Source: Parabacteroides sp. PF5-9
GTDB taxonomy: Bacteria; Bacteroidota; Bacteroidia; Bacteroidales; Tannerellaceae
Assembly: GCF_029893105.1 (NCBI RefSeq)
Contig: NZ_JARXWG010000020.1
Coordinates: 1 to 64,000, forward strand
DNA length: 64,000 nt
Direction: 5' to 3'
Shown piece after piece: positions 1 through 8,899 of this stretch. The translations under genes and the position numbers were made by a program. The number at the start of each line of letters is the position of its first letter. The stretch's first letter is position 1. The notes under the pieces are model-generated. The model was not told the DNA's origin. It made no database searches and worked only from the letters and a program-made list of their open reading frames with translations.

Positions 1-130
1 AGGTCTGTGCTCAGGGGAGTAAACAATATCCCATACTTCCTGTTTAGACTCAAAAATATTTATGCCTAGCTCCACAACTTTACGGGGTGAGCCATAATTA
101 TAGCATTTCAAAAGGGTAATAGGCCTAAAA

Positions 131-159
131 TAAAAAGAGGTGATCATGGATCACCTCTT
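131..159 (-). terminator. Rho-independent terminator after the Bacteroidales-1-like RNA
   Basis: An 11-bp perfect inverted repeat (135-145 paired with 149-159) with a 3-nt loop is followed on the minus strand by a T-rich tract (TTTATTTT). It lies just past the closing stem of the structured RNA at 167-362 and is the natural end of that transcript. It could also work for a converging plus-strand gene ending in the first 70 bases, because the plus-strand side is also T-containing. Confidence 0.75.
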
Positions 160-166
160 CTATTAT

Positions 167-362
167 AAAAAGCCGCACCTAGATATGAACAAACTCCGTA
201 TGACAAGATTTGAGTGCTTTGCCACCTTTGTAATCCGCTGTGCAAAATGCATACCTCGAAAGGCGCGGCCCGCCATTAGCAACAAGAGCGATGTCTCGGA
301 ATTAATATAAACTGATGAGTTTCCCAATCGAAAGTGCGGCTAACTCATTTGTCTATTCTCCT
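167..362 (-). ncRNA. Structured RNA, probably Bacteroidales-1 / 6S-like RNA
   Basis: There is no open frame here, but the minus strand has everything expected of a small RNA gene: a consensus Bacteroidetes promoter just upstream, a closing stem of 8 bp (AGCCGCAC at 341-334 with GTGCGGCT at 178-171), an inner AAACTC/GAGTTT helix, a TGCA-TTT-TGCA hairpin near 250, and a terminator hairpin at its end. From established knowledge, the Rfam Bacteroidales-1 motif is defined by this kind of promoter, a 3' terminator and a location next to the L20 gene, as here. I recall proposals that this motif is the Bacteroidales 6S RNA, which sequesters RNA polymerase. The long rod closed by a terminal stem fits that, but the family assignment is from context, not from a covariance search. 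The 5' end is estimated from the promoter and the 3' end from the closing stem. Confidence 0.72.
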
Positions 363-366
363 ATCA

Positions 367-398
367 CAAATATATAGAGAACAACTGACATTTCCAAA
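367..398 (-). promoter_or_regulatory. Consensus Bacteroidetes promoter of the structured RNA
   Basis: On the minus strand the -7 box TATATTTG (374-367) is preceded by TTTG (398-395) with a 20-bp spacer, an exact match to the primary sigma consensus of Bacteroidetes. It predicts transcription starting near 362. Confidence 0.8.
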
Positions 399-441
399 CA
401 AAATCGACCTGAACTTCTCAAGTACTTTTATATAAAACAAA

Positions 442-472
442 AAAGGAATCCCTTTGTTCAAGGGATTCCTTT
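442..472 (-). terminator. Terminator of the thrS-infC-rpmI-rplT operon
   Basis: A 13-bp stem (442-454 with 460-472) and 5-nt loop are followed on the minus strand by TTTTTGTTTT. It starts 23 bases after the rplT stop codon. Confidence 0.85.
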
Positions 473-494
473 CATTTGTTGTAAGTATAGTAAC

Positions 495-839
495 TTATTT
501 CACTTTATCAACAATTGCTTTGAATGCTTCCGGATGGTTCATAGCCAAATCGGCCAAAACTTTACGATTGATTTCAATCCCTTTAGCATGTAAAGCACCC
601 ATTAAACGGGAATAAGACATTCCTTCCAAACGAGCAGCAGCATTGATACGCTGAATCCATAATGCACGGAAAGAACGTTTTTTGTTACGACGATCACGGA
701 AAGCATACGTTAACCCTTTCTCCCAAGTGTTTTTTGCTACAGTCCACACGTTTTTACGTGCACCATAGTACCCTCTTGTAAGCTTTAAAATCCGTTTTCT
801 TTTTGCTCTTGAAGCAACATGATTTACTGATCTAGGCAT
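495..839 (-). CDS. rplT: 50S ribosomal protein L20
   Basis: The 114-residue, very basic protein (opening [19 protein letters not shown]) has the length and the lysine/arginine-rich N-terminal helix of bacterial L20, which organises 23S rRNA early in 50S assembly. It is the last gene of the thrS-infC-rpmI-rplT unit, about 100 bp after rpmI. In Firmicutes and Proteobacteria L20 represses its own operon by binding the mRNA. The 105-nt gap upstream has a small hairpin (CATCA/TGATG near 868-883), but nothing I could call an L20-binding leader. Identification is secure. Confidence 0.98.
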   Translation of the reverse strand: MPRSVNHVASRAKRKRILKLTRGYYGARKNVWTVAKNTWEKGLTYAFRDRRNKKRSFRALWIQRINAAARLEGMSYSRLMGALHAKGIEINRKVLADLAMNHPEAFKAIVDKVK

Positions 840-944
840 AATTCTAATCTGTTTTTGAATGTTAGCGCCATCATTGAAGTGATGATCTTGTAAGCTAAAT
901 ACATTCGGTTAATAAAAATCGTTTTTAAACTCGCTTAATTAAGA

Positions 945-1142
945 CTACTTGAGACCAAGCATTGATTTTACATTATTCACATCAGAGGCATGAACCAATC
1001 CGGTGTGAGTAAGATTTCTCTTCTGTTTTTTCGTCTTCTTAGTCAGAATATGACTTTTAAAAGCGTGTTTTCTTTTGATTTTACCTGTTCCGGTAAGGGC
1101 AAACCTCTTTTTGGCACCGGAGATAGTCTTCATCTTAGGCAT
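945..1142 (-). CDS. rpmI: 50S ribosomal protein L35
   Basis: The 65-residue basic protein [20 protein letters not shown] has the standard L35 opening and the usual length. It is a small 50S subunit protein. It sits between infC (58 bp upstream) and rplT, the order found across most bacteria, and is surely cotranscribed with them. Confidence 0.98.
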   Translation of the reverse strand: MPKMKTISGAKKRFALTGTGKIKRKHAFKSHILTKKTKKQKRNLTHTGLVHASDVNNVKSMLGLK

Positions 1143-1200
1143 TTTGCTTATTATTTAATTATTAAAATTAGCGACCCACTACGGGTAACCTTCTATTATT

Positions 1201-1830
1201 TTATTCGTTATCTCCTCCTTCTTTCAGTTCTTCACTGGCCGATGGAGATGAATCTTCTGTCTTTTGAGGCGGTTTGACCCCTTCGCTTTTCTTCGGAGGA
1301 ACAACACTTACCTTTTTGGGTGAAAGCATAATAATCATTCGCTTTCCTTCAAGAACCGGTAACTGTTCCACTTTTCCGTAATCTTCCAGATCATTGGCAA
1401 AACGGAGCAATAAGACCTCTCCTTGTTCTTTAAATAAAATAGAACGTCCTTTAAAAAAGACATATGCTTTTACTTTTGCGCCTTCCTGAAGAAAACCTTT
1501 AGCATGTTTCAGCTTGAAGTTATAATCATGATCGTCTGTCTGAGGGCCAAACCGTATCTCTTTAACAATCACTTTAACAGATTTTGCTTTCTGTTCTTTC
1601 TGGCGTTTTTTCTGTTGATAAAGAAATTTTTGGTAATCGGTTATCTTACAAACAGGTGGATCAGCATTCGGCGAAATTTCGACCAGATCAAGTCCCATAT
1701 CCTCTGCCATTTTTAATGCTTGAGAAGTCGGATATACACCTTGTTCTACATCATCACCGACTAATCGAACCTCACGCACCCGAATACGTTCATTAATTCT
1801 GTACTGATCTTTCAGTTTATCATTCTTCAT
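1201..1830 (-). CDS. infC: Translation initiation factor IF-3
   Basis: IF-3 binds the 30S subunit, prevents premature 50S joining and checks the initiator tRNA/start codon pair. The N-terminal domain (about residues 10-80, including [16 protein letters not shown] and the [16 protein letters not shown] stretch) is joined by a Lys/Gln-rich linker to the C-terminal domain (about 90-175, with [18 protein letters not shown]). At 209 residues it is longer than the usual 170-180 because of a Pro/Lys/Glu/Ser-rich tail of about 35 residues that ends acidic and is probably disordered. The start is an ordinary ATG, not the AUU used for autoregulation in enterobacteria. It lies 33 bp after thrS. Confidence 0.98.
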   Translation of the reverse strand: MKNDKLKDQYRINERIRVREVRLVGDDVEQGVYPTSQALKMAEDMGLDLVEISPNADPPVCKITDYQKFLYQQKKRQKEQKAKSVKVIVKEIRFGPQTDDHDYNFKLKHAKGFLQEGAKVKAYVFFKGRSILFKEQGEVLLLRFANDLEDYGKVEQLPVLEGKRMIIMLSPKKVSVVPPKKSEGVKPPQKTEDSSPSASEELKEGGDNE

Positions 1831-1863
1831 TCAAAAAGATTTATTCTCCTCGTTATTAGTTAT

Positions 1864-3822
1864 TTAATTGTTTGTATTCCGCCAACGATTCATCATTTCT
1901 TCTACTTCATCGTTCAAAAGCGCAGCAAATGTAGCAATTTTCATCGAACCTTTATCACCTTCGCCCTGTTTTCTTACGGAAACTTCATTATTTTCAGCTT
2001 CTTTTTCACCGACAATCAGCATATAAGGTATTCGCTTCAATTCATTATCACGAATCTTCCGGCCGACTTTCTCATTACGATCATCAACCACTACACGTAT
2101 ATCTTGTTCTTCCAATTCACGGGCAATCTCCCAGGCATAATCATTAAACTTCTCACTGATTGGTAATATAGCCACTTGGTCTGGAGTCAACCACAGAGGA
2201 AATTTACCTCCGGTATGCTCAATCAAAACAGCTACAAAACGTTCCATAGAACCAAACGGAGCCCGATGAATCATTACCGGACGATGTTTTTTATTATCCT
2301 CACCTGTATATTCCAGATCAAAACGTTCAGGCAAGCTATAGTCTACCTGGATAGTACCCAGCTGCCAACGGCGTCCGATCGCATCTTTGACCATAAAATC
2401 CAACTTCGGTCCATAGAAAGCAGCTTCACCCAATTCGACACGTGCGTTCAACCCTTTCTCCTGACAAGCTTCAACAATTGCTTTTTCTGCCTTTTCCCAA
2501 TTTTCATCTGCTCCAATATATTTCTCTTTATTATTCGGATCACGCAAAGAGATCTGAGCCTCAAAATTCTCAAAATCAAGTGCCTTAAAAATAATAAAGA
2601 TAATATCCATAACTTTCAGGAATTCATCCTTCAGCTGATCAGGACGGCAGAAGAGGTGGGCATCATCCTGTGTAAACCCACGAACACGCGTTAAGCCATG
2701 CAACTCCCCACTTTGCTCATACCGATAAACCGTTCCGAATTCTGCAAAACGGATAGGCAAATCTTTGTACGAACGTGGTATTGTTTTATAAATTTCACAG
2801 TGGTGAGGACAGTTCATCGGTTTCAACAAGAACTCCTCTCCTTCTTGTGGAGTATGTATCGGTTGAAAAGAATCTTTTCCGTATTTTTCATAATGCCCGG
2901 ATGTCACATACAACTGCTTTCCGCCAATATGCGGAGTCATAACCTGTTGGTAACCATATTTCTTCTGAATACGTTTCAAAAAGTCTTCCAACTTCAAACG
3001 CAACTGAGTTCCTCTTGGCAACCACAAGGGTAATCCTGCACCTACGGCTTGTGAAAAAGTAAACAGTTGAAGTTCCTTTCCTATCTTACGGTGATCTCGC
3101 TTTTTAGCTTCTTCCAAAAAGGCGAGATACTCATCCAACATCTTTTTCTTAGGGAAGGTGATTCCATACAAACGAACCAATTGTTTACGCGTCTCATCAC
3201 CACGCCAATAAGCACCGGCAACACTCAACACCTTGACTGCTTTTATATAAGATGTATTTGGCAAGTGAGGACCACGACACAAATCGGTAAATGCTCCCTG
3301 TGTATAAGTGGTAATCGTTCCGTCTTCGAGTTCACCAATTAACTCTGTTTTATAAACTTCACCACGATCACCGAATTTTGTTAATGCATCAGCTTTAGCT
3401 ATTTCCTGACGTTGAATCTCTTCCTTCTTAGCTGCCAGTTCCAACATCTTTGCCTCTATCGTCGGGAAATCACTCTCTTTAATCGTAGCACCTTCTCCCG
3501 GATCAACATCATAATAGAATCCGTTTTCAATAGCCGGACCGATACCAAACTTTATCCCGGGATAAAGTTCCTGCAAAGCCTCGGCCATTAAATGGGCACT
3601 GGAATGCCAATAGGCATGTTTCCCCTCTTCATCATCCCATTTCAGTAACTTTACTGTGGAGTCTTGATGAATAGGACGTGTTAAATCCCAGGTATCGCCA
3701 TTTACATCTGCGGCCAATACATCCTGAGCCAAACGTGAACTGATACTTTCTGCTATCTGTAATGCAGTAGTTCCTTTAGCAAATTCTCTTACGGTATTAT
3801 CCGGAAAAGTTATTTTTATCAT
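1864..3822 (-). CDS. thrS: Threonyl-tRNA synthetase
   Basis: This is a class II aminoacyl-tRNA synthetase charging tRNA-Thr. The order is TGS domain (about 1-64), editing domain with the [11 protein letters not shown] motif (HxxxH, near 75), and catalytic core with zinc-site residues in [10 protein letters not shown]. The motif 2 region follows ([15 protein letters not shown]...[14 protein letters not shown]), then the C-terminal anticodon-binding domain. I place the start at the ATG giving MIKITFPDN, two codons inside the longest frame, whose first codon would be a TTG. It is the first gene of the translation operon, with a -7 box about 35 bp upstream. No T-box or thrS operator-like structure is evident in the short leader. 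Confidence 0.98.
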   Translation of the reverse strand: MIKITFPDNTVREFAKGTTALQIAESISSRLAQDVLAADVNGDTWDLTRPIHQDSTVKLLKWDDEEGKHAYWHSSAHLMAEALQELYPGIKFGIGPAIENGFYYDVDPGEGATIKESDFPTIEAKMLELAAKKEEIQRQEIAKADALTKFGDRGEVYKTELIGELEDGTITTYTQGAFTDLCRGPHLPNTSYIKAVKVLSVAGAYWRGDETRKQLVRLYGITFPKKKMLDEYLAFLEEAKKRDHRKIGKELQLFTFSQAVGAGLPLWLPRGTQLRLKLEDFLKRIQKKYGYQQVMTPHIGGKQLYVTSGHYEKYGKDSFQPIHTPQEGEEFLLKPMNCPHHCEIYKTIPRSYKDLPIRFAEFGTVYRYEQSGELHGLTRVRGFTQDDAHLFCRPDQLKDEFLKVMDIIFIIFKALDFENFEAQISLRDPNNKEKYIGADENWEKAEKAIVEACQEKGLNARVELGEAAFYGPKLDFMVKDAIGRRWQLGTIQVDYSLPERFDLEYTGEDNKKHRPVMIHRAPFGSMERFVAVLIEHTGGKFPLWLTPDQVAILPISEKFNDYAWEIARELEEQDIRVVVDDRNEKVGRKIRDNELKRIPYMLIVGEKEAENNEVSVRKQGEGDKGSMKIATFAALLNDEVEEMMNRWRNTNN

Positions 3823-3854
3823 ATGCAATTACTCTATTTTCAATATTCAAGGTG

Positions 3855-3862
3855 CAAAGGTA
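3855..3862 (-). promoter_or_regulatory. -7 promoter box for the thrS operon
   Basis: TACCTTTG on the minus strand matches TAnnTTTG, about 33 bases before the thrS ATG. No good -33 TTTG stands at the ideal distance, so strength is uncertain. Confidence 0.55.
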
Positions 3863-3964
3863 CGATTCTTTTCAAAAATACATATCCATATATCTAAAAT
3901 AATTTCATCGGTAACAATCGATTATCCACCTAATAGTCAGAAAAGAGGATGAAATTAGAATAGA

Positions 3965-6049
3965 TCAATTACTGGTCATTCGTTTAATGATACTATAGGC
4001 ATTAATGATCCCCAACTCCCCTGCTTTACTCAGATCGGCAATACCCCGCGAGGCATCTCCCAGCGACAAGCGTGCCAAACCTCTGTTAAAATAAGCTTCC
4101 GCAAACTCCGGGTCGTGTTCAATAGCATCATTGTAATCCTGAATAGCCGCACGGAAATCACGCTGGGCACAACGCATATTCCCCCGATTAAAATAGGCAT
4201 AGACAAATCCCGGATTCTGCCTGAGCACCAGATCGTAATCACGAATAATCATCTCATGCTCATACGATCTTTTATTATCCTTCAAGGCTGTCGAAGTCGG
4301 ATCAGAAGAAGCAGACTGCTGCTGGTTTCTCCCGACATTCAGATTCATCATCGACCCAATTTCATTGGCAGAGGTTTGCGACATCGTATATTCCAACTGC
4401 TTATACCGAACAATTGCCCGATTAAAATAAGCCATGATAAAGGTCGGATCCAATTCGATCGTTTTATCATAATCTTTTATCGCCTCGGCAAAGTCCTGGA
4501 CAAGCATATAATCAATTGCTCTCCCGAAATAATGGACAGCCTTATCCGGTTCCTGAGCAATTTTAGCCGAATAGTTGTCTATCGATGAGAAATGAACGGC
4601 GATCTGTCCCTCCGTCAAAGCCGCTTCCTGATTGGTAATTAATAATATCCGGTCGAGTATCATCTGTTGATTAAAATCTTCGATCGTTTTATCGTAATAG
4701 ATGATCTTTTTGACCAATTCAGGTTTTTCATAATAGGTCAGAATAAATTGAGGTTCCAGATCAACGCGAACATTCCTGTCCTGAACCCGTCCTCTGATCT
4801 CGCTTTGATATTTATTTTTTTGTTCGGTCTCTTTATCGTAGATAACCAATCGGTTAAATTTATTGATATTCGTATCCGATTGTTCCCGGGTCTTATCTTC
4901 TTCATCCTGATCAGTATCCGCTGTCGAATGCGTACCCGCGCGATTCGATTGCTGATTTTTCTTCAGTTCCTGTTCTCTTTCATAGGCGATCCAGTTATCA
5001 CGCTCCGCCCCGGCATTATCGCCCATCTTCCGTTTCGCTTCGGCACGGCTATAATAGCCCGGTAAGAAATTGGGATATTCATTTAAAACCACATTAAAAT
5101 CGTTGATTGCCCCTTCATAATCAGCCGTTTCATAATGCAATAGTGCTCGATTATAATACGCCATATAATTATCAGGTTCTTGTGCGATTACCACATCAAA
5201 ATCTTCAATGGCCCGATTATTATCTCCTACCTGAAAACGCAACAACCCGCGGTTAAATCTGGCGATCAGGTTCCGGCTATCAATTTCAATCACCTGATCA
5301 TAATCAGCCATCGCTCCTCGCAAGTCATTCAAATGGTACCTGACTAATCCGCGATTGATATAATAACCACTCTCCCGATTATTCAGACGCACCGCTTCAT
5401 TCAGATCGGCCAATGCTCCGTCAAAATTATTCTGCTGATAACGCAATATAGCCCGATTTCCATAAGCAGGTGCGTAATATGGATCCATCTCTACCGCTTT
5501 ATCGTAATCGGCCAAAGCGCGTAAGGTATCACCTTTCTCGGTATACATCGCACCACGAAGCAAATAATTCATCGAGTTGTTTGCATGCGATTTCATAAGT
5601 GCGGCAAAAACCTCCTCCGCATGATCAAACTCTTTCTTCTGGATATAGGCAACCGCTTTGTTGACAAGCATGGAACGGTCGGTAGGCCTAAACTCTAACC
5701 CTTTGGTATAATCATCAATTGCTCCATTCAGGTTCTCCTGACTCTGCCGGGCAATGCCCCGGGCAAAATACGCCTGCACCAGAAAGGGATTACGCTCCAG
5801 GCACATCGAACAATCTTCCTCCGCTCCACTATAGTCGTCCAGATTGATTTTTGCAACAGCACGGTAGAAATAGGGTTCTGCCAGCCAAGGCTTTGAGCGG
5901 ATGACCTGATTGAAGTATTGAATCGAAAGCACATAATCTTCAAAATAAAGCGCATTCCTGCCGATTGCAAGTACACGATCCGTATTAATTTGCGCAGACA
6001 GGGATAGTGAACATATGGACAAAAATAAAAAGACTACAATTTTCTTCAT
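3965..6049 (-). CDS. Secreted tetratricopeptide-repeat protein
   Basis: The 694-residue protein has a signal peptide (MKKIVVFLFLSICSLSLSAQ, cut near residue 20). About ten TPR units of 34 residues follow to about residue 360, with typical lines such as ALADYDKAVEMDPYYAPAYGNRAILRY. A charged Glu/Asp/Gln-rich linker (about 370-420) and a region without obvious repeats come next, then a second TPR block (about 505-690). It is exported to the periplasm or inner face of the outer membrane and most likely a protein-interaction scaffold; no enzymatic motif is visible. From memory, a TPR gene beside thrS is common in Bacteroides, but no specific role is established that I know of. The 140-bp gap before thrS contains the thrS promoter, so they are probably separate units. 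Confidence 0.85.
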   Translation of the reverse strand: MKKIVVFLFLSICSLSLSAQINTDRVLAIGRNALYFEDYVLSIQYFNQVIRSKPWLAEPYFYRAVAKINLDDYSGAEEDCSMCLERNPFLVQAYFARGIARQSQENLNGAIDDYTKGLEFRPTDRSMLVNKAVAYIQKKEFDHAEEVFAALMKSHANNSMNYLLRGAMYTEKGDTLRALADYDKAVEMDPYYAPAYGNRAILRYQQNNFDGALADLNEAVRLNNRESGYYINRGLVRYHLNDLRGAMADYDQVIEIDSRNLIARFNRGLLRFQVGDNNRAIEDFDVVIAQEPDNYMAYYNRALLHYETADYEGAINDFNVVLNEYPNFLPGYYSRAEAKRKMGDNAGAERDNWIAYEREQELKKNQQSNRAGTHSTADTDQDEEDKTREQSDTNINKFNRLVIYDKETEQKNKYQSEIRGRVQDRNVRVDLEPQFILTYYEKPELVKKIIYYDKTIEDFNQQMILDRILLITNQEAALTEGQIAVHFSSIDNYSAKIAQEPDKAVHYFGRAIDYMLVQDFAEAIKDYDKTIELDPTFIMAYFNRAIVRYKQLEYTMSQTSANEIGSMMNLNVGRNQQQSASSDPTSTALKDNKRSYEHEMIIRDYDLVLRQNPGFVYAYFNRGNMRCAQRDFRAAIQDYNDAIEHDPEFAEAYFNRGLARLSLGDASRGIADLSKAGELGIINAYSIIKRMTSN

Positions 6050-6230
6050 TCCTCTCTATATTACATCTTCGGAGATTGTAATCAAACCAATAATGTTGTG
6101 TTTCATCCGAATATCAGGCAAAAATAAAGAAATAATCTTAGGAAATATAGAGGGGTTGCTTAAAAACTATAAAAAGAGGTTTGCATTGTCAAATGCTAAC
6201 ATAACGTGAGTTCGATATAAGTTTCAAATT

Positions 6231-6390
6231 GAAGGATATGTGAAGATAGTGAAGGCGAACGCCACAGGCGTTAAATGTGCATAACCCCGGGTCGATCCGC
6301 TACGCTTCTCTTCACCCGGGGTTATGCATATTAAATCCCTGTGGGATTTGGCCTTCGGAAAACCAAATTTTACCCAATCTGAAAATAACT
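6231..6390. repeat. REP-like hairpin cluster, copy 1
   Basis: Three hairpins follow each other: AACGCC-ACA-GGCGTT (6258-6272), a 15-bp inverted repeat TGCATAACCCCGGGT / ACCCGGGGTTATGCA (6278-6292 and 6314-6328), and AAATCCC-TGT-GGGATTT (6333-6349). The whole block reappears in inverted orientation at 27170-27440 with over 85% identity by eye in the shared parts. The pattern resembles REP/BIME elements, which in other bacteria are mobilised by RAYT (Y1) transposases; none is encoded in the window. Short frames through it are not considered genes. Confidence 0.75.
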
Positions 6391-6676
6391 CTTTATTTCA
6401 AACTCATGTTAACATATAGTTGTATCAGCTTTGTTAATATCCAAAAAGTCAGAAAAGATAAGATCTACTTTTGGCCCCCCCATTTTATCAATTTACGCTC
6501 CTGAGCGTTGCATATTCGCGGGCAACTGCAAGGTCGTTCGGAAATATCGTCTGCATTTGAGGGTTAATTTCTATTCAAATAACTGATTACAACTCAATTA
6601 CACCTGTTTTTTTAATTCAAGAAAAAAACCAAAATGTCGCTGTCGGTTTATTTGAAGCATGACAAATACTTTTCTG

Positions 6677-6780
6677 TTAGAGGTACCTCTAAATTCGTTT
6701 ACACCTACCTCTAAATGAATTTACACGTACCTCTAAATTATTTTAGACGTACCTCTAACAAAAAACAGAGGTAGGTGTAA
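6677..6780. repeat. 22-bp phased palindrome array, family A, copy 1
   Basis: Five 16-bp units start at 6677, 6699, 6721, 6743 and 6765, exactly 22 bp apart, separated by 6-nt A/T-rich spacers. The first, TTAGAGGTACCTCTAA, is a perfect palindrome. The next three differ from it only by G-to-C swaps (for example TTACACCTACCTCTAA), and the last is ACAGAGGTAGGTGTAA. The left flank ends CTTTTCTG and the right flank begins with an A-run, so the array is roughly symmetrical as a whole. Three more copies lie at 39039, 49887 and 60801. It sits between the start of the TPR gene and the end of the biotin-carrier gene. Function unknown. Confidence 0.9.
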
Positions 6781-6912
6781 CAAAAAAACTGTCAATATAC
6801 TGTTTTTATTTCCTTTGGAGGATGTAGAAAAAAGTACGTATACTTTTCGAAAACGAAAACAAATATGGTTGATAGACCTAAAAAATAACCGTCTGTTTTA
6901 GTCAAAATAAAA

Positions 6913-6953
6913 ACCGGGGATCACAATTGATTATCAACCAATTACAACCCCCA
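6913..6953 (-). terminator. Probable terminator after the biotin carrier gene
   Basis: On the minus strand a G-run (GGGGG) and TAATTG arm pair imperfectly with CAATTG and CCCC, and this is followed by TTTTTATTTT. It lies 23 bases past the stop codon at 6976. The stem is imperfect, so confidence is moderate. Confidence 0.55.
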
Positions 6954-6975
6954 GTCTTTTCATTTATTAAAATTA

Positions 6976-7302
6976 TTATTTCGGATCAATCTTTATCATC
7001 AAATGATTTTTACTGATCTTTTCACCCTCTTTTACATTGATTTTTTGAATAACTCCTGAAACGGGAGCGACTATGCGGTTCAACATTTTCATCGCTTCAT
7101 GAATCAATAGCAGCTGACCGGCTTTTACCTGATCCCCCTCTTTCACCTTTAATTCGATAATGGTACCCGGAAGAGTAGAGAACACCTCTCCCTGAACCGG
7201 TTTATTCCATACAGGGCGGTGCTTATATTTATCGGTCAACAGCGTTTTGTATCTCCTGGCTGTAACCACAAAATCAACATATTCATTTACCTTCTTTTCC
7301 AT
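6976..7302 (-). CDS. Biotin carboxyl carrier protein of an acyl-CoA carboxylase/decarboxylase
   Basis: The 108-residue protein carries biotin on Lys72 in the canonical EAMKM motif, inside a complete biotinyl domain (about residues 38-106). The usual long Pro/Ala linker of BCCP is missing, and only a 35-residue N-terminal segment precedes the domain. It follows the carboxyltransferase gene by 24 bp, so the two surely form one enzyme. In Bacteroidales such pairs belong to methylmalonyl-CoA decarboxylase or propionyl-CoA carboxylase type systems of the succinate/propionate pathway. No biotin carboxylase (AccC-like) gene or membrane decarboxylase subunit is in the window, so which reaction it serves cannot be settled here. 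Confidence 0.9.
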   Translation of the reverse strand: MEKKVNEYVDFVVTARRYKTLLTDKYKHRPVWNKPVQGEVFSTLPGTIIELKVKEGDQVKAGQLLLIHEAMKMLNRIVAPVSGVIQKINVKEGEKISKNHLMIKIDPK

Positions 7303-7326
7303 ATTGAAACAAGATTTAGATTTTTA

Positions 7327-8874
7327 TCAGAACGGTGGTATTCCATGCTTTTTAGACGGACGCTCTTCTTCTTTCGATTCGGAAAGTTTAAGTGCATGCA
7401 ACAACAAAGCACGCGTCTCTTTCGGTTCAATAACCGCATCAATAAACCCTTTCGATGCGGCAACATACGGATTGGCAAATTTTTCAATATACTCTTTCAC
7501 CTTCTCTTGACGCATCTCCTCCTGATCGGCTGCCTCCATAATTTCCTTGCGGAAAATAATATTTGCAGCACCTTCCGGACCCATCACTGCGATCTCCGCA
7601 CTTGGCCATGCAAACATAAAGTCAGCACCTAAGTGTCTTGAATTCATCGCAATATAACCTCCACCATACGCCTTACGCAAGATGACTGTAATCTTCGGAA
7701 CCGTCGCCTCAGAATAGGCATACAACACCTTGGCACCATGACGAATAACGCCGGCATGTTCCTGGTCGACGCCCGGTAAATAACCCGGCATATCTTCCAA
7801 GGTTATGATCGGAATATTGAACGAGTCGCAGAAACGGATAAAACGAGCGGCCTTATCGGCACTATCACAATCCAACACACCAGCCAATACCATCGCCTGA
7901 TTAGCGACAAAACCTACGGTTTCGCCGTTCATTCGCCCAAAGCCAATCACAATATTTGCTGCCCATAGTTCTTGTATTTCCAGAAAATCAGAATCGTCAA
8001 TAATGCATTTGATCACATCCCTCACATCATACGGTTGTTTAGGATCAGCCGGAACGACATTTTCAATATTCTTTTTTGTTTTCGGATCCTTGGGTTTAGC
8101 CAGTTTGGCTTTTTCTTTATTGTTCCAAGGGATAAAGCTGATCAATCGCTTGACCTGCTCAAAACACTCTTGTTCACTTACGGCGTAAAAATGTGCATTC
8201 CCTGTAATTTCGGCATGTACACGCGCACCGCCCAGATCTTCCATCGAAATATCTTCTCCTAATACTGTTTTAATCACATTCGGTCCTGTGATAAACATTT
8301 TAGAGATATTTTCCACAACAAAAACAAAGTCTGTCAATGCCGGAGAATAAACAGCGCCACCTGCACACGGTCCCAAGATTAATGATAATTGCGGAATCAC
8401 TCCGGATGCAATCGTATTACGGTAAAAAATCTCACCGTAACCGGCTAAAGCACTGACACCTTCCTGAATACGGGCACCACCGGAATCATTTATTCCGATA
8501 ATCGGGCATTTCATTTTCAGGGCATGATCCATAATTTTAGTGATTTTACGGGCATGCTGTAACCCCAATGATCCACCTGCAACAGTAAAATCCTGTGCAT
8601 AGATACAAACCGGAGCACCAAAGATTGTTCCTGTTCCGGTAATAACACCATCTCCCGGAAAATCTTTTTTATCCATACCAAAATCACGTCCGTCGTGTTT
8701 GACAAACATATCATACTCCTGAAAAGAGTTCTTATCCAATAATGAAAGTATACGTTGACGAGCCGGGAGTTTCCCCATAGCTACCTGCTTCTCAATAGCA
8801 GCGTCGCCCCCACCCTTCTCTGCCTTGGCTTTCTTTTCGCGAAGAGTAAGGATGTTTTTAAATAAATCTGCCAT
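7327..8874 (-). CDS. Acyl-CoA carboxyltransferase subunit (MmdA/PccB type)
   Basis: The 515-residue protein has fused N- and C-terminal carboxyltransferase domains of the crotonase fold. They include GINDSGGARIQEGVSALAGY in the N half and the GGGYIAMNSRHLGADFMFAWP and EIAVMGPEGAANIIF stretches in the C half. This family moves CO2 between carboxybiotin and propionyl-/methylmalonyl-CoA or acetyl-CoA. The length (about 510-515) matches MmdA/PccB. It lies between def (25 bp upstream) and the biotin carrier gene, probably in the ruvX-def unit. Substrate choice between propionyl-CoA carboxylase and methylmalonyl-CoA decarboxylase cannot be read from sequence alone, so I give no symbol. Confidence 0.93.
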   Translation of the reverse strand: MADLFKNILTLREKKAKAEKGGGDAAIEKQVAMGKLPARQRILSLLDKNSFQEYDMFVKHDGRDFGMDKKDFPGDGVITGTGTIFGAPVCIYAQDFTVAGGSLGLQHARKITKIMDHALKMKCPIIGINDSGGARIQEGVSALAGYGEIFYRNTIASGVIPQLSLILGPCAGGAVYSPALTDFVFVVENISKMFITGPNVIKTVLGEDISMEDLGGARVHAEITGNAHFYAVSEQECFEQVKRLISFIPWNNKEKAKLAKPKDPKTKKNIENVVPADPKQPYDVRDVIKCIIDDSDFLEIQELWAANIVIGFGRMNGETVGFVANQAMVLAGVLDCDSADKAARFIRFCDSFNIPIITLEDMPGYLPGVDQEHAGVIRHGAKVLYAYSEATVPKITVILRKAYGGGYIAMNSRHLGADFMFAWPSAEIAVMGPEGAANIIFRKEIMEAADQEEMRQEKVKEYIEKFANPYVAASKGFIDAVIEPKETRALLLHALKLSESKEEERPSKKHGIPPF

Positions 8875-8899
8875 AGTGATTAATTATAGAGTTTTTCTG

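Noticed and set aside
1-147. Possible partial minus-strand gene running off the left edge (begins MITSFYFRPITLLK)
   Set aside because: Its only ATG lies in the loop of the terminator hairpin at 135-159, with no promoter, and 49 codons are too few to judge. Kept as unresolved.
137-362. tRNA, tmRNA, SRP RNA or RNase P RNA in the first 400 bases
   Set aside because: No cloverleaf, no CCA end, no tag-peptide frame, no SRP tetraloop-domain motif and too short for RNase P; the Bacteroidales-1/6S-like interpretation fits better.
990-1277. Plus-strand frame of 95 codons across rpmI and infC
   Set aside because: It is antisense to two certain ribosomal/translation genes and has no promoter or family resemblance.
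6277-6504. Short frame through the REP-like cluster encoding MHNPGSIRYASLHPG
   Set aside because: It is a translation of the palindromic repeat; frames like it arise wherever the repeat occurs.
6677-6780. Family A arrays as CRISPR arrays
   Set aside because: Repeats are 16 bp with 6-nt spacers and internal symmetry, without the 25-40-bp unique spacers of CRISPR; no cas genes are present.
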